This document shows, one piece after another, positions 25,501-34,914 of a stretch of 45,285 nucleotides of DNA. This DNA is from Merismopedia glauca CCAP 1448/3 (GTDB lineage Bacteria; Cyanobacteriota; Cyanobacteriia; Cyanobacteriales; CCAP-1448), in assembly GCF_003003775.1 (NCBI RefSeq), contig NZ_PVWJ01000029.1, positions 1 to 45,285 on the forward strand. Direction: 5' to 3'. The notes under the pieces are model-generated. The model searched no databases. It was not told the DNA's origin and worked only from the letters and a program-made list of their open reading frames with translations. The position numbers and the translations under genes were made by a program. Position 1 is the first letter of the stretch, and every line of letters starts with the position of its first letter.

Positions 25501-26079
25501 CATGCCCAAATTCATTAAGCGATCGCAGCTTTGTCTCAATCTTTGCCTAGTGTGGGGTCCATCTGGTTTTTTAAATAACTCCAGCATTCGACGTAGCTGT
25601 TCGTGAATTTGTTCGGCAAAAGCTGCCTGAATTTTCTGTTTTTGGGCACTTTCGAGAGGGTTAGCCTCTGTGACTAACTTTTGTAAGTACTCATTTAATT
25701 CTCCAAATATTGGTTCGACACCAGAAATCGTCATCATAGCCGCGTCTGCTGCGGGCATTTGGATTTGCTCTAAGAAGGTTTGCAGAGCATCAAATACCAT
25801 AAAAAACAGAGATTCGAGCTTTTGATCTGGCTTAATCGGAGACTCTTTTAAAACTTTGAAGCAATCTTCTAGCTTGTGAGCAGTTTTTTGCACTTTGGTC
25901 AAGCCTAACATTGCTGCTCCTCCTTTGATTGAGTGGGCAGCGCGGAATAATTCATTCATGGCTTCCGAGTTTTGAACCGTATTTGCTAAATTCAGCAAAC
26001 CTTGTTCAATTGTATTGAGGTGTTCTTTGGCTTCCTCAATAAAGTACGCCATGATCCGTTGTTGTTGTTCTGGCTCCAT
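22552..26079 (-). CDS. CheA-type hybrid histidine kinase with C-terminal receiver (PixL/HmpE/PilL-like)
   Basis: This is the central kinase of a chemosensory array controlling, in relatives, type IV pilus motility or phototaxis. Domains of the 1175-aa protein: Hpt (about 1-110, phospho-His49 in RAAHSIKGGAAML), a degenerate second Hpt-like helical region (about 150-245), a long acidic linker (about 250-540), a dimerisation domain (near 545-600, MRVPVKQLDGLSNLVGELVV), the ATPase (about 690-860, HILNNAIAHGLE, DDGAGI, GRGVGLDVV), a CheW-like domain (about 870-1015), and a REC domain (about 1045-1165) with phospho-Asp in FCDIEMPRMDG. The linker contains a 32-codon tandem duplication. It is the last gene of the operon, 59 nt after the MCP gene. 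Confidence 0.93.
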   Translation of the reverse strand: MEPEQQQRIMAYFIEEAKEHLNTIEQGLLNLANTVQNSEAMNELFRAAHSIKGGAAMLGLTKVQKTAHKLEDCFKVLKESPIKPDQKLESLFFMVFDALQTFLEQIQMPAADAAMMTISGVEPIFGELNEYLQKLVTEANPLESAQKQKIQAAFAEQIHEQLRRMLELFKKPDGPHTRQRLRQSCDRLMNLGMESHLSKWQELIATAATAISQYSNSLPTLAQAIITDIKQAQKLLLSGKEAQIKVSKSLLSLAQKGQGSSHLEGDSIIPTGLEIGTNELNSLSELFDGKNNDRNEAWQESDLAFDLEVSDRENQDKTLLDAQETSTDDFDLTSFLEQIDTTTQTSNVDPKIDSTTELNSNESTLLEDAFLNFEPIDATVIDKSPSQLEVSDNESTLLEDAFLNFEPIDATVIDRPSHSNSTRRSSPSVDELEAIEQWLIQMSTHGAGNWWDELEALLNESSSSTAEATEVDELAMLLASDLSTSAAKDANNDFADLESLLQKADQNLGGSPTSVSGSGHPSPRPRVKVFEQTMRVPVKQLDGLSNLVGELVVNRNSLEQEQERIRQSLDNLLYQIQQLSFLGGRMQDLYERSLLEMALNANRQNRQSLSASNFASHNDSDAEDYDPLEMDRFTKFHLISQEMIERIVRVRESASDIEYVVDENDNVARRLRQVTSQLQEGLTRSRMVPFAQAVNRLQRGVRDNALKNGKQVQLVVEGRETLIDKVLLEHLSDPLNHILNNAIAHGLETPAARQAAGKAPIGKVTINANYQGNQTLITISDDGAGINIDTVKAKALKIGLIDAEQAKEMSKLDVYDLLFHPGFSTKDQADELAGRGVGLDVVRTSLTEIRGNVTVESSLGKGTTFTIRLPLTLTICKALCCVSEKTSIAFSMDGVEDTLNLSPSIVQTNAEGEKCVPWRDTLLPFRPLSELLKYNRQISRGSLYGITKEDDSISIVVIRSGSTYIGLQVDRVLGEQEIVIKQLSAPVPKPLGIAGATVLGDGRVMPIADVLELIDLFRGEVRKEYTNLWSNRTTTPVIQEDKHEALVLIVDDSITVRELLSMTFNKAGYRVEQARDGQEAWDKLRSGLPCDLIFCDIEMPRMDGLELLSRIQKDETLNHLPVGMLTSRGADRHRQIAADLGAKGYFTKPYLEEALLEAAQRMMKGEVLLQTSAQP
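24842..25000. repeat. 96-bp-period tandem duplication inside the cheA-like gene
   Basis: Two 63-bp blocks (24842-24904 and 24938-25000) are identical except for two bases and lie 96 bp apart. They encode two copies of NESTLLEDAFLNFEPIDATV in the acidic linker. Because 96 is a multiple of three, the frame is kept. The near-identity implies a recent duplication or ongoing conversion. Confidence 0.9.
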
Positions 26080-26138
26080 AGGATTACTCGGAATGTTTTG
26101 CTAATGACCTGTTGGGCGTGCTAATTGACTGAAATATC

Positions 26139-28808
26139 TTAGTTATTTTCGACTCGGAAGCGTTCTACAGAGTTTAATAGATCTTGAGCCACACTAACTA
26201 AATTTTGTAGAGTTCCTGAAACTCGTTGAGCTTCTTGGGAAGTGGCTTGAGCCGTCATTTCGACGGATTGCATGACTTGAGCCACTGTTTGAGATGTTTC
26301 TGTCTGTTCGACAGTATCGGCGGTGATTGATTGTACTAGAGAGTCGATGCGGTTAGATACCTTAATGATATCTTCGAGCGATCGCTTGGCTTTTTCTGCC
26401 AATTTAGTCCCCTCAATTACCTGCTGAGTTCCTTCTTCCATCGCTGTCATCACTGAACCCGTATCGCTTTGGATTTGGCGCACGATTTGTTCGATTTCTT
26501 TTAATGCCTTCGCCGATCTATCTGCCAACTGTCTGACTTCATCTGCCACTATAGCAAACCCCCGTCCAGCTTCTCCGGCTCTTGCTGCTTCAATACTAGC
26601 ATTTAGCGCCAACATATTGGTTCGAGAGGCAATTTGAGAAATTACGGCGACAATCTTGGAAATTTCTTGGGATGATTCGGCTAACCTCTTGACTTTTCTG
26701 GTACTTTCGGCTACAGTTTCTCGAATTCCTAAAATCCCCTCCACAGTTTTTTCTACGGCATCTCCTCCCTTCAAAGCCGTCAAAGAGGCAGAACGGGCGA
26801 CATTTTCGGCTTCTTTAGCGCTATCTGCGACCCGTTTAATCGAGTCGGTGATGACTTGAACTGAGTTTAAAGTCACTGCTAATTCTTCAGCTTGACGCAA
26901 AGCATCTGCTGAAAGATTTCGAGCAAAAACTTCACTAGCTGTAGATTCTTGGTTCACCTGTTTAGCGGCTGTTTTCACTTGCTGGACGATTTCCCGCAAG
27001 TTTTCAATCGTGAGGTTAAACGAGTCAGCTACAGCCCCCAAAACATCGGCGGTAACTTCGGCTTGTACGGTTAAATCGCCTCTAGCGGCTCCTTCCACAT
27101 CATCTAGCAAACGAATCACTTGCCTTTGCAAGTCTTCTTTCTTCTGCTCTTCTTCTTGGGCTTTACGTTGAGCTTCACTAGTAATCGCCAGCATTACTCC
27201 TGCCATTTGGTTAAATCTAGTTGCCAATCGCCCAAATTCGTCTTCAGAAAAGACCACGGCTGTGGTGTTGAAATTGCCTTGAATTCCAGCTTCTAGCTTA
27301 CTTTCTAAGTCATCTGTAGATCGGCGAATCGTCCGAGACAATACCGTCATCAACCCTAATGTACTACCGAAACTAGCTATCCCTGCGCCCACGCTGAGTA
27401 AAGCATTATATTGCCAAATCGGCAAACGACCTTTGGTAGCTGCTGGAGCATTGCCAGATAAAGCCACACTAATCAGTCCTACAGCTATAGTAGAAGCAAT
27501 ACCCGATGCGATCGCTGTAATTAAAGATTTCTTCTTTAAAGGCGCATTCTCCAAAGGACGCAGCCAACCTTGGGTCACAGTCACTCGTGGTTCGATACTA
27601 GTTGGACCTAAATGACTAATCCGACTCACATTTCCTTCCGGTTTCCTACCAGAACTAGTACTAACAGTGAAACTTTCACTACTAGTAATAGTCGGAGTAG
27701 AAGCCATATAACTGTCAGTCAATTCTGGTGAGGGATTTTGAATGACTAAATTACCCGAAAAATCTTGCCAATTTGGATCTGGTCCGGCATTAATCAAGTT
27801 TTTATCCATCGGACGTGCTGCTGAATCCCCAAACTCACCAAACCCTTCCAGAAAAGCGGTTGAGTTATCAGATTGATAACTAGCAGAACTGTTTACTTCA
27901 CCCTCCGTGGTTTCAGATTTCCAATCTTCCATTAATTCAATTGATTCATGATTGTAGAGCCTATTTTCTTCACTATCTGCACTTTTTACTGGCAATGATG
28001 CTTGAGGCTGCAATGTTGAGGACGATCCCTGGTACTCATCACCTGAATAGTTAGATACTTCTGGTGTAACTAGCACCGCATCACCTGGATGAGCAACCCC
28101 CAAGAGCATAGTTTTCTGATGATTAAGAGATAAATTAGCTCCATTACCAGTAAAATCATCACTTTCAGCCCAATATGGGGTTCCTAATTCCGAAATATCG
28201 CTGTATAACATCGAATCTGATATTTCTGAGGGCTGACCATTGAGTTTGTAGGTTATTTCATCTAAAGACTGACTTGGTAGATCTGACGTATTTTCAAAAG
28301 GATTGACATAACCGTCATTGGCATTTTGGTTCAAGTAGCTATCTGGGGTTGGGTTCCAAGAGTAGTCAGAACTATTAACTTCTAGATATGGTTCTTCTGC
28401 CAAATATCCATCATTACCTGCATCCTCGGCTTGATATTGATAATATTCACCGTTAGCTGCATTTGTCTGTGGCGCAAACATTTGCGGGTCATCTGACTCA
28501 ACATCTATTTGGTTGTCAGAGGAAGAACTTAAGTGTTGAGCATAGCCCATCTCTTCTAAACTATTTTGAGCATATTCTTTCACCTCTGCATCAGCAGACA
28601 TTTGCAATACAGATTCATATTCTGATTGAGCAAGTGCATAATCTTGCAACCGATGATATACATGACCCCGCAACAGGTGAACTTTAGCATTCTCTGAGTC
28701 TACCAGTACTAAGCTATCGATTATTTCTGCCGCTTGTTGATAATTTCCTTGAATGTAAGCCGCTTCCGCTTGTTGATAATTTTGGTTGTGATTGTTACCT
28801 GATGCCAT
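26139..28808 (-). CDS. Methyl-accepting chemotaxis protein with TPR N-terminus (PilJ/PixJ/HmpD-like)
   Basis: This is an 889-aa chemoreceptor feeding the adjacent CheA. TPR-like helices (about 1-100, [20 protein letters not shown]) are followed by a very acidic, Ser/Asn-rich disordered region (about 110-400), two TM helices (about 426-449 and 467-490) separated by only about 17 residues, a HAMP domain, a second HAMP-like unit (about 570-625), and the signalling domain (about 650-885) with the hairpin tip [23 protein letters not shown]. There is no periplasmic ligand domain and no GAF domain, so the signal is probably sensed in the cytoplasm or via the TPR. No C-terminal CheR-tethering pentapeptide is visible. 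Confidence 0.92.
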   Translation of the reverse strand: MASGNNHNQNYQQAEAAYIQGNYQQAAEIIDSLVLVDSENAKVHLLRGHVYHRLQDYALAQSEYESVLQMSADAEVKEYAQNSLEEMGYAQHLSSSSDNQIDVESDDPQMFAPQTNAANGEYYQYQAEDAGNDGYLAEEPYLEVNSSDYSWNPTPDSYLNQNANDGYVNPFENTSDLPSQSLDEITYKLNGQPSEISDSMLYSDISELGTPYWAESDDFTGNGANLSLNHQKTMLLGVAHPGDAVLVTPEVSNYSGDEYQGSSSTLQPQASLPVKSADSEENRLYNHESIELMEDWKSETTEGEVNSSASYQSDNSTAFLEGFGEFGDSAARPMDKNLINAGPDPNWQDFSGNLVIQNPSPELTDSYMASTPTITSSESFTVSTSSGRKPEGNVSRISHLGPTSIEPRVTVTQGWLRPLENAPLKKKSLITAIASGIASTIAVGLISVALSGNAPAATKGRLPIWQYNALLSVGAGIASFGSTLGLMTVLSRTIRRSTDDLESKLEAGIQGNFNTTAVVFSEDEFGRLATRFNQMAGVMLAITSEAQRKAQEEEQKKEDLQRQVIRLLDDVEGAARGDLTVQAEVTADVLGAVADSFNLTIENLREIVQQVKTAAKQVNQESTASEVFARNLSADALRQAEELAVTLNSVQVITDSIKRVADSAKEAENVARSASLTALKGGDAVEKTVEGILGIRETVAESTRKVKRLAESSQEISKIVAVISQIASRTNMLALNASIEAARAGEAGRGFAIVADEVRQLADRSAKALKEIEQIVRQIQSDTGSVMTAMEEGTQQVIEGTKLAEKAKRSLEDIIKVSNRIDSLVQSITADTVEQTETSQTVAQVMQSVEMTAQATSQEAQRVSGTLQNLVSVAQDLLNSVERFRVENN

Positions 28809-29016
28809 TTGCTTGTCCTTACTCGTGCCAATAGTAGTCAGTGTTTTTAGGTAATTATGCCTGCCGATCTCAGAACCGATAGTTATAAATGTTTTTAAAT
28901 AACTCTCTAAATTTTATTATCATTAATAATTTGAGCTAATCTGTCTGGAAAAAACTCAAATCTAATTTTCAAAAATAGCTATACGTAATTCACTTAAATT
29001 GAACCAGAGTTGTCTT

Positions 29017-29547
29017 TTAAGTTGCCCACCGTGCCGAGCGAACAATGGCTAATTGATCCAAAAGTCGCAAAAAATGGTTTTTTTCTGGATTTAGCACCCA
29101 TTCACCTTTTAATAAAGGAGCCATACTATCTGGCACATTACGAGGTTGGCGAATTAGTTCTGGTGATAACCAATCCATACCCACAATTTGGTCTACAGCT
29201 AAACCAATAATTGTCTCTTGATCTTCAATCACAATGATGGGAATTTCTGGTCTATTTGTATTGAATGGCATTATCTCTCCCAAGAACTCTCCTAAATCGG
29301 CAACCCAAATTACTTGTCCTCGCCAATTTAGTGTGCCCAATAATAAAGGAGAAGTATTCGGAATACAAGTAATTCTTTCTGGGGAAGCTGAAATTACTTC
29401 CCTGATTCCACTAGCAGCTAGAGCAAATTCATTTCCTGAAGGTACATAAAATCTCAAATGTAAATCTCCTTCTGGACTTACCAGTGTCTGCATTTCAGGT
29501 GGTTCGTTGAAGGAAGGGGAAGCTAATAAGTTAAAATCGCTGTTCAT
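29017..29547 (-). CDS. CheW-like chemotaxis adaptor (PixI/HmpC-like)
   Basis: This 176-aa single CheW domain couples the MCP to the CheA kinase. Typical segments: RFYVPSGNEFALAASGIREV, RITCIPNTSPLLLGTLNWRG, VIWVADLGEFL, and PIIVIEDQETIIGLAVDQI followed by GEWVLNPEKNHFLRLLD. It is second in the operon, 35 nt after the CheY-like gene. A 208-nt gap separates it from the MCP gene. Confidence 0.9.
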   Translation of the reverse strand: MNSDFNLLASPSFNEPPEMQTLVSPEGDLHLRFYVPSGNEFALAASGIREVISASPERITCIPNTSPLLLGTLNWRGQVIWVADLGEFLGEIMPFNTNRPEIPIIVIEDQETIIGLAVDQIVGMDWLSPELIRQPRNVPDSMAPLLKGEWVLNPEKNHFLRLLDQLAIVRSARWAT

Positions 29548-29582
29548 TTTTGTCCTGTTAGGAATGGTAATTGTGGCAATTT

Positions 29583-29954
29583 TTAGTTTTTGAGTAGTTT
29601 TTTAATTGTTCCCAGTAAATCCTGTGGTGTAAAAGGTTTGGCAATATAAGCGTCTGCTCCCTGCTTCATACCCCAGTAGCGATCGAAATCTTCAGATTTA
29701 GAAGAACAAAGTACTACTGGTACTGTTTGAGTTTTGGGATCGGATTTGAGACGGCGACAAACTTCATAACCATTCATTTTTGGCATGACTATATCAAGGA
29801 TGACTAAATCTGGCGGTGAGTCAATTATTTTCTCCCAAGCTTCGGCTCCATCTGTAGCTTCAGTGACAATCCAACCACTTGCTTTGAGTAAATCTTTGAT
29901 TACCTGCCTTTGGGAATTACTGTCTTCTACTACTAAAACTGTATTCATAATCAT
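29583..29954 (-). CDS. CheY-like single-domain response regulator (PixH/HmpB/PilH-like)
   Basis: This is a 123-aa receiver domain. It has the acidic pair in VVEDSNSQR, phospho-acceptor Asp54 in VILDIVMPKMNGYE, Thr/Ser in VVLCSSKSE, and the conserved Lys in YIAKPF. It is the first gene of the chemosensory operon seen here. In related cyanobacterial operons a PatA/PixG-type regulator precedes it, but here the upstream 560 bp are non-coding and the next gene points away. Start at Met1 or Met3. Confidence 0.92.
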   Translation of the reverse strand: MIMNTVLVVEDSNSQRQVIKDLLKASGWIVTEATDGAEAWEKIIDSPPDLVILDIVMPKMNGYEVCRRLKSDPKTQTVPVVLCSSKSEDFDRYWGMKQGADAYIAKPFTPQDLLGTIKKLLKN

Positions 29955-30519
29955 TGATTGACCTAATCTTAAATTATTCGTTTTGATGAGGGTAAAACAC
30001 TAATATGGGTGGTGGTTTTAATATTAATCTCAATTATTATCTAGTTTTTTGGCTCATAATGACCATTTATACTGAAAAAAAGGCAAGCCAGCCAGCTTTT
30101 AACTACAGGACAGGTACTCATTTAGATAAGGTGACGGTATAGTATTCTGTCTCACTAAAGTTTCCCCAGCTAAAAAAACCTAACAAACAGCCTAATCTTT
30201 AAAGTCCATGTTTATTTTGCCCATTTTTTTGTCCCTTCGATCTACTTTCTTTACCGATATAAAACTTTACAAATAATGTTGAGAGTTGAATAACTAAATA
30301 TTGAGCTATGACGGAGATAGGAGGATTATCAGTGTGGAAGAAAGTGATTGATGACTAAGAACCCCACAAATTTCCTAACTGGCAATCTCCCACCTAACCC
30401 TAAAAAATTTGGGTAATATCCCCTAACTAAAATGGGGATATTTGCTCCTCCTAGAGAACCAACTCCGAGATCAGAATTAAGGAGTAAAGAAGCAACTATT
30501 AATTTGAGACGATCGCCCA
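29955..30519. other. Divergent intergenic region with two adjacent hairpins
   Basis: No gene is seen. A perfect 9-bp stem AATATCCCC/GGGGATATT (30415-30423, 30434-30442) with a 10-nt loop is preceded directly by an ACCC...GGGT stem (about 30397-30413). Both lie 75-120 bp upstream of the plus-strand gene at 30520, in what should be its promoter or 5' UTR. The left part should hold the chemosensory operon promoter on the minus strand. Confidence 0.5.
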
Positions 30520-30918
30520 ATGAATGGCACGGAATACACTTACTTTCTGACAAATGCTAGTCTAGCTCTACGAGTGATGGAGTATTTACAGAAGCAAACT
30601 CTGCTTGGTGTCAAGTTCGTCACGGCAATCCATCAAATAGATGGTTGGGCGATTAAAATCAAACTAGCAGCAGCCCTCGATCGGCAGCAAGATGGTAATT
30701 TACGAGCTTTCTTAATCGAGTTAGGCATACCTTACCAACCAGATACTAGAATGGCAATGGCTCTTTGGAGTTTGGAACTCGGAGCATCACCTCTAGACGT
30801 AATGCGGCGTTACCAAGTAGCTGTGGTTTCTCATGGGACTCCAGAGAAGAAAGATATTGAGGCTTTTCGGCAACAATTCACTAAGGGTTTAGGGTATTGC
30901 CCCGAAACATTGGCTTGA
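30520..30918 (+). CDS. Conserved-looking hypothetical protein
   Basis: This is a 132-aa soluble protein with no signal peptide or TM helix. It looks helical and coding (LRVMEYLQKQTLLGVKFV, DIEAFRQQFTKGLGYCPETL). The segment LGIPYQPDTRMAMALWSLEL is compact and unusually rich in Met. I cannot assign a family. The ATG at 30520 has no clear SD. It stands alone between the chemosensory operon (divergent) and priA (convergent). Confidence 0.6.
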   Translation: MNGTEYTYFLTNASLALRVMEYLQKQTLLGVKFVTAIHQIDGWAIKIKLAAALDRQQDGNLRAFLIELGIPYQPDTRMAMALWSLELGASPLDVMRRYQVAVVSHGTPEKKDIEAFRQQFTKGLGYCPETLA

Positions 30919-30968
30919 TTTCACTGGTGACGAGCTTAGGTAGCTGAACAGTGTAGAAGCTAGCTAAG

Positions 30969-32186
30969 TCACATCAGATTCAGAGGATCGACATCAACTG
31001 TGAGACTCACAGATGGAGGGCAAAGCGATCGCCACTCTTCTATTTGTTCTAAACTTATTTTTACTTCCTCTGTCAACTTCAGTAGAATTTGCCAGCGATA
31101 GCGATTGGCTACTCTCATAATATTAGCTGGTGCAGGTCCCAAGACTTCTGAGGTAGAACCAAGTTCTAGGCTATTGAGTTTTTCTGCAACTCGTTCGGCT
31201 GTACTTTCCACAGCTTGAGAATTTAAGCTGCTGAATTTGAGCAAAATCAGCTTTCCATAGGGAGGATAATTCAGATCTGCCCGTTGCTCTAACTCAGTTT
31301 TAATGAAACTACTATATTCATGCTGCTGTACCGCCAAAATTACGGGATGTTCTGGAGTATAGGTTTGAATAACAACTTTTCCTGGTTCTTCCCCTCTTCC
31401 GGCTCTTCCTGCTACTTGAGTTAAGGTTTGAAAAGCTCTCTCTGCGGCTCGATAATCTGCCAAATACAATAACCCATCGGCAGCAACTACGCCCACAAAT
31501 GTAACTTGAGGCAAATCCAAACCTTTAGCCAGCATCTGCGTACCCACCAATAAATCGGCTTCACCACGGGCAAATTTGGTCAGCAAGTGCCCATGAGCGC
31601 CTTTGGTACGGGTGGTATCGCTATCGAAGCGCAAGCACCTTAATTGAGGAAATTCTTTGCCAATCTCTTCGACAATTTTTTGGGTTCCGCTACCAAAGAA
31701 CTTGAGGTAAGGAGAACTACATTCAGGGCAAGATTTAGGGTGAGAGCGAGTAAAGTTACAGTAATGACAGCGTAATAACTCTGGGGCATGAATTCCAGTG
31801 TGATGATACGACAAAGACACATCACAATGAGGACATTCAATTACATAACCACAACTGCGACAAGAAACAAAAGTACTGTGTCCCCGCCGATGGATGAATA
31901 AAATCCCTTGCTGTTGCATATTTTGCAGGTTTGTCAAAGCTGAATGCAAGGAACGGCTAAATATAGACCTATTTCCGCATTCTAACTCCCGACGCATATC
32001 TACCACTTCAATTGGCGGTAATGGGCGAGAATAGATTCTTTCGGGTAGAGAGAGATAGTATTTAACGACTTTTTGGCTGTCTAATATCGTTGTTTTTGGC
32101 GAAAAACTATCTAAACTCTGCTCCTGCGCTCCTCCGCTCCTCTGCCCCTCCGCTCTTCTGCCCCTCTGCTCCCTATCCCATCTTCA
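30969..32186 (-). CDS. priA: Primosomal protein N' (PriA), C-terminal part in a shifted frame
   Basis: This is the second half of the PriA replication-restart helicase. The frame is open from 32186. It contains the repeat, then family-typical SLPERIYSRPLPPIEVVDMR, helicase motif IV, the eight-Cys zinc module (CRSCGYVIECPHCDVSL, LRCHYC, CPEC), motif V (VGTQMLAKGLDLPQVTFV), motif VI (LTQVAGRAGRGEEPG) and the C-terminal domain ending VDVDPLNLM. The first in-frame GTG is at 32006, inside conserved sequence, so it is not a true start. It follows on from the upstream ORF in another frame, the change falling in a tandem repeat. Together the two ORFs make a complete PriA of normal domain order. Confidence 0.85.
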
Positions 32187-33610
32187 TAAAAATCAGCCCA
32201 AGTTTCCACCCCAGGAGTTGCAGAACCCAAAATCAGGGGACAGTTTTCTAATTCGGCACGCCAACGAGCTACTAGGCGAGCGTGGTAGGTAGGAGATGGT
32301 CTATCTTGTTTAAAGCTAGAATCGTGTTCTTCATCGAGGATAATCAATCCTATTTGGGGTAATGGCGCAAATACAGCGCTACGAGTGCCAATGACTACTT
32401 GAGGTTCGCCGTTCAGCATTTGTCGCCAGGTGTCATAGCGTTCTCCATCTCCTAAAGCGCTATGGTAAACGGAGACGCTAGAACCAAAGCGGGAGCGAAA
32501 TCTGGCTGTTAGTTGAGGAGTTAAGCCAATTTCTGGGACTAAAATCAAAGCTGACTTACCTTGAGCTAAAATAGGTGCGATCGCCTGTAAGTAAACTTCA
32601 GTTTTCCCGGAACCTGTCACCCCATGTAATAAGATTTTTGCGTAGTTCTCTAAACCGTTAATTACTTCTAAGGCTTGGGTTTGAGCTACAGTTAGATTGG
32701 TAAGAGTTCCCCCTAGCCAACCAGTTGGACTAGTTTCTAGGTTTTCTGCGGTTCCTAGTCTTAAAATTTCTCGTTCTTGGATGACTAGATAGCCTTTTTG
32801 AGCTAAAGCTTTGACTGTACTAGAACTAGTGTGACAAGCTGCGATTAACTCTGTCAGCCACATTTCTCCTCCCCGTCGCTTCAGCATCTGCAAAACTTCG
32901 GTTTGGCGAGAAGTTAGATCTAATGGCAAAGTATCTGTCACTAAAGTAGCAGATTGTTTCAGTTTGGGGCGAATTGGCTTGGGATGTTCTAAATAGCTAA
33001 TTACCCATCCCCGACGGGTTAAATCTCTGATTCCTGAAGCGATATTTTTGACTTGACGCTGTAAGTAGTTATAGCTGTAATCGGCTTCCGGTTTAGCTTG
33101 CAAAATCTCCAGGATTTTTCTAGCAGTAGGATTGAGGAAGGTATCTGCTCCTGTTGGTAGGGTAATATCTGGATTCAAACGAATTCTTCGTTGAGATTTA
33201 TCTAGCAATCCTGGTGGCAATGCAACTCTGACGACTGAAACTAGGGAACTACAGTAATAAGCAGCGACTTTTTCTAAAACTTGCCAATAAGATGCCGAAA
33301 ATAGACCACCACAGACGACATCTTCAATAGATTTAATGCGATCGCCCTCCAAATGAGGTGGTAGTGTGGAAACTAGACGAATGGCGATCGCCCCCACTAT
33401 CGCTGCACCAAAAGGAACGCTCAAAATATCGCCTGGTTGCACAGAAATATCAGCAGGAACGCTGTAAGTATACAATTCTCCTTCAACTCTGGGACAATCG
33501 ACCAATACCTCTACCCATTGCCCTACCAAAGCTGTTTCTATGTGATAAGCTGCATCAGGTTCTGCAACTACAGCCGCGCGATCGCACTTCCTGTTTTCCA
33601 TAATTTTCAT
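32111..33610 (-). CDS. priA: Primosomal protein N' (PriA), N-terminal part
   Basis: PriA reloads the replisome at stalled forks. This ORF carries the 3'-DNA-end-binding domain (about 25-130, VEVLVDCPRVEGELYTYSVP), the winged helix (about 160-290) and the first helicase lobe: Walker A LLHGVTGSGKTEVYLQA, Walker B LIILDEEHDSSFKQ, motif III LILGSATPG. After GVETWADFYEDGIG it enters the repeat, reads EERRGRGAEERR and stops at TAG 32113-32111. The rest of PriA lies just downstream in another frame. The gene is either inactive, rescued by frameshifting, or mis-assembled at the repeat. Confidence 0.85.
   Translation of the reverse strand: MKIMENRKCDRAAVVAEPDAAYHIETALVGQWVEVLVDCPRVEGELYTYSVPADISVQPGDILSVPFGAAIVGAIAIRLVSTLPPHLEGDRIKSIEDVVCGGLFSASYWQVLEKVAAYYCSSLVSVVRVALPPGLLDKSQRRIRLNPDITLPTGADTFLNPTARKILEILQAKPEADYSYNYLQRQVKNIASGIRDLTRRGWVISYLEHPKPIRPKLKQSATLVTDTLPLDLTSRQTEVLQMLKRRGGEMWLTELIAACHTSSSTVKALAQKGYLVIQEREILRLGTAENLETSPTGWLGGTLTNLTVAQTQALEVINGLENYAKILLHGVTGSGKTEVYLQAIAPILAQGKSALILVPEIGLTPQLTARFRSRFGSSVSVYHSALGDGERYDTWRQMLNGEPQVVIGTRSAVFAPLPQIGLIILDEEHDSSFKQDRPSPTYHARLVARWRAELENCPLILGSATPGVETWADFYEDGIGSRGAEERRGRGAEERRSRV
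32119..32172. repeat. G/A/C-rich tandem repeat that breaks the priA frame
   Basis: On the minus strand, units close to GGAGCAGAGG, GGAGCGGAGG and GGGGCAGAAG repeat about five times. Both priA half-frames are open across it, so the frame change must fall within it. It sits between motif III and the start of the second helicase lobe, where relatives have a short variable linker. Confidence 0.8.
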
Positions 33611-34279
33611 TTGCCAGATGCCTGCATCCTACCAAATATATGTAGGGCAAAGCATTCGTTAATAAGTCTATATCAATCCCCATAAACTTTACCAAAGTTT
33701 ACAAATAACCTGTATAAAACTGCACCCAAAAAACAGAATAAGAGATAAGAAGGATAAAACGACACAAACAAAGTTCAATCCTTCATTCACCAGTAAATAT
33801 ATCTAATCTCTAGAAGCTTAGTAAGTGCTAAGTATTACAAGTGTAAAAGATATATTAAGGGCGATCGCATTCAATACCACTTCTTAGAAAATCCATCATG
33901 AAACTTTATTCACTACATCATTTAAAAATATCTAGACATCGAACTCAACAGAACAGAAATGTCAGATCTATAAAAATCTAGAATTTATGACAAGAGTTGT
34001 CAAATCTTAACTGCACTAGGCAGCGCAGATATTACCTTAACCAATCTGAATTTTTCCAATCTACGAGTTAATTATCCAACACAGAATCATCTTTTTTGAA
34101 GTGTTGGTAAATATTGATTAGTGATGATTAGCACACAGCAAAACTGCGGAAAAATCAACCATTCAAGAGCAACTCAAGTGACCAATACTACATATTCCTC
34201 TCATGAGGAACTAAGCTCAATTAGTTTACTGATTGACGATTCTTAGCATCCCTATTTTGTAATAGTGAACGAACTTCAA
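33611..34279. other. Long AT-rich intergenic region before the exported-protein cassette
   Basis: About 670 bp between divergent genes. It contains one GCGATCGC octamer near 33863. A plus-strand frame of about 40 codons (about 33980-34100, containing SADITLTNLNFSNLRV) has some coding character but no start. No tRNA or strong inverted repeat was seen. It should contain the cassette promoter. Confidence 0.4.
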
Positions 34280-34894
34280 ATGTTTAGAAAATCCCTAGTA
34301 CTATTCACTAATCATTCCCTACTATGTCTACTAGCAATAGTCAGCATAAATGCAGAAGTCCAAGCCCAAACTGTAACCAACAGTAACTCCTCAAATTCTA
34401 ACCCCAATCAGAACCAAACTCTAGATAATCAACAGCGCAACTCTGCTGCGGTGAATCAAACCGGAGTTTACAACATTGGTGAATCTGCTACTTACAAAAT
34501 TCAAGGAGTAGCTGGAATCCAAGTAGTTTGTCCTAGACCATCTTTAATAGTAGGAACTTCTGCGAGTTCTTACAACGGAATTAGTTTATCTGATAACTCG
34601 TCTTACGCGGTGAATGCTGCTCTAATTATCCCTATCGGTGGAAGCATCGGACGGACTTGTAAGAACATGGCTGAAACCATCGCGAAAAAGACTCTATATG
34701 ACGTAGAAATTATCAATGCTCGTGCTTGCGCTGAATTAAAAAGTGCTGGCATTCAACTCAACCCCGAAAGCTTTCCCACTATTTCTGTGGTTTGCAACGG
34801 AGTTTCTATAAACAGAACTAATACAAATGAACCTAACAAACCCATCAGGTTCCAGTCTCAACAATTACCCAAAAATGAGACTGAAGACAACTAA
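34280..34894 (+). CDS. Secreted protein of unknown function, first gene of exported cassette
   Basis: This is a 204-aa protein starting at ATG 34280; a GTG 15 bases earlier is possible. A signal peptide (FRKSLVLFTNHSLLCLLAIV through VQAQ) is followed by an Asn/Gln/Ser-rich stretch (about 30-60) and a compact domain with GVYNIGESATYKIQG, QVVCPRPSL, IPIGGSIGRTCKNMAE and RACAELKSAGI, holding four Cys that may form disulfides. The Asn/Gln-rich part recalls curlin-like or matrix proteins, but no repeat register is seen. I do not recognise the family. The stop lies 20 nt before the next exported gene, so an operon is likely. Confidence 0.7.
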   Translation: MFRKSLVLFTNHSLLCLLAIVSINAEVQAQTVTNSNSSNSNPNQNQTLDNQQRNSAAVNQTGVYNIGESATYKIQGVAGIQVVCPRPSLIVGTSASSYNGISLSDNSSYAVNAALIIPIGGSIGRTCKNMAETIAKKTLYDVEIINARACAELKSAGIQLNPESFPTISVVCNGVSINRTNTNEPNKPIRFQSQQLPKNETEDN

Positions 34895-34914
34895 CTCACA
34901 ACAAGGATAGTATC

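Noticed and set aside
30329-30553. 74-aa minus-strand ORF over the intergenic hairpins
   Set aside because: It overlaps the start of the gene at 30520 on the other strand and the hairpins, and its composition is not protein-like.
33980-34100. Startless 40-codon frame before the exported cassette
   Set aside because: Some coding character but no start, SD or recognisable similarity, so it is not listed as a gene.
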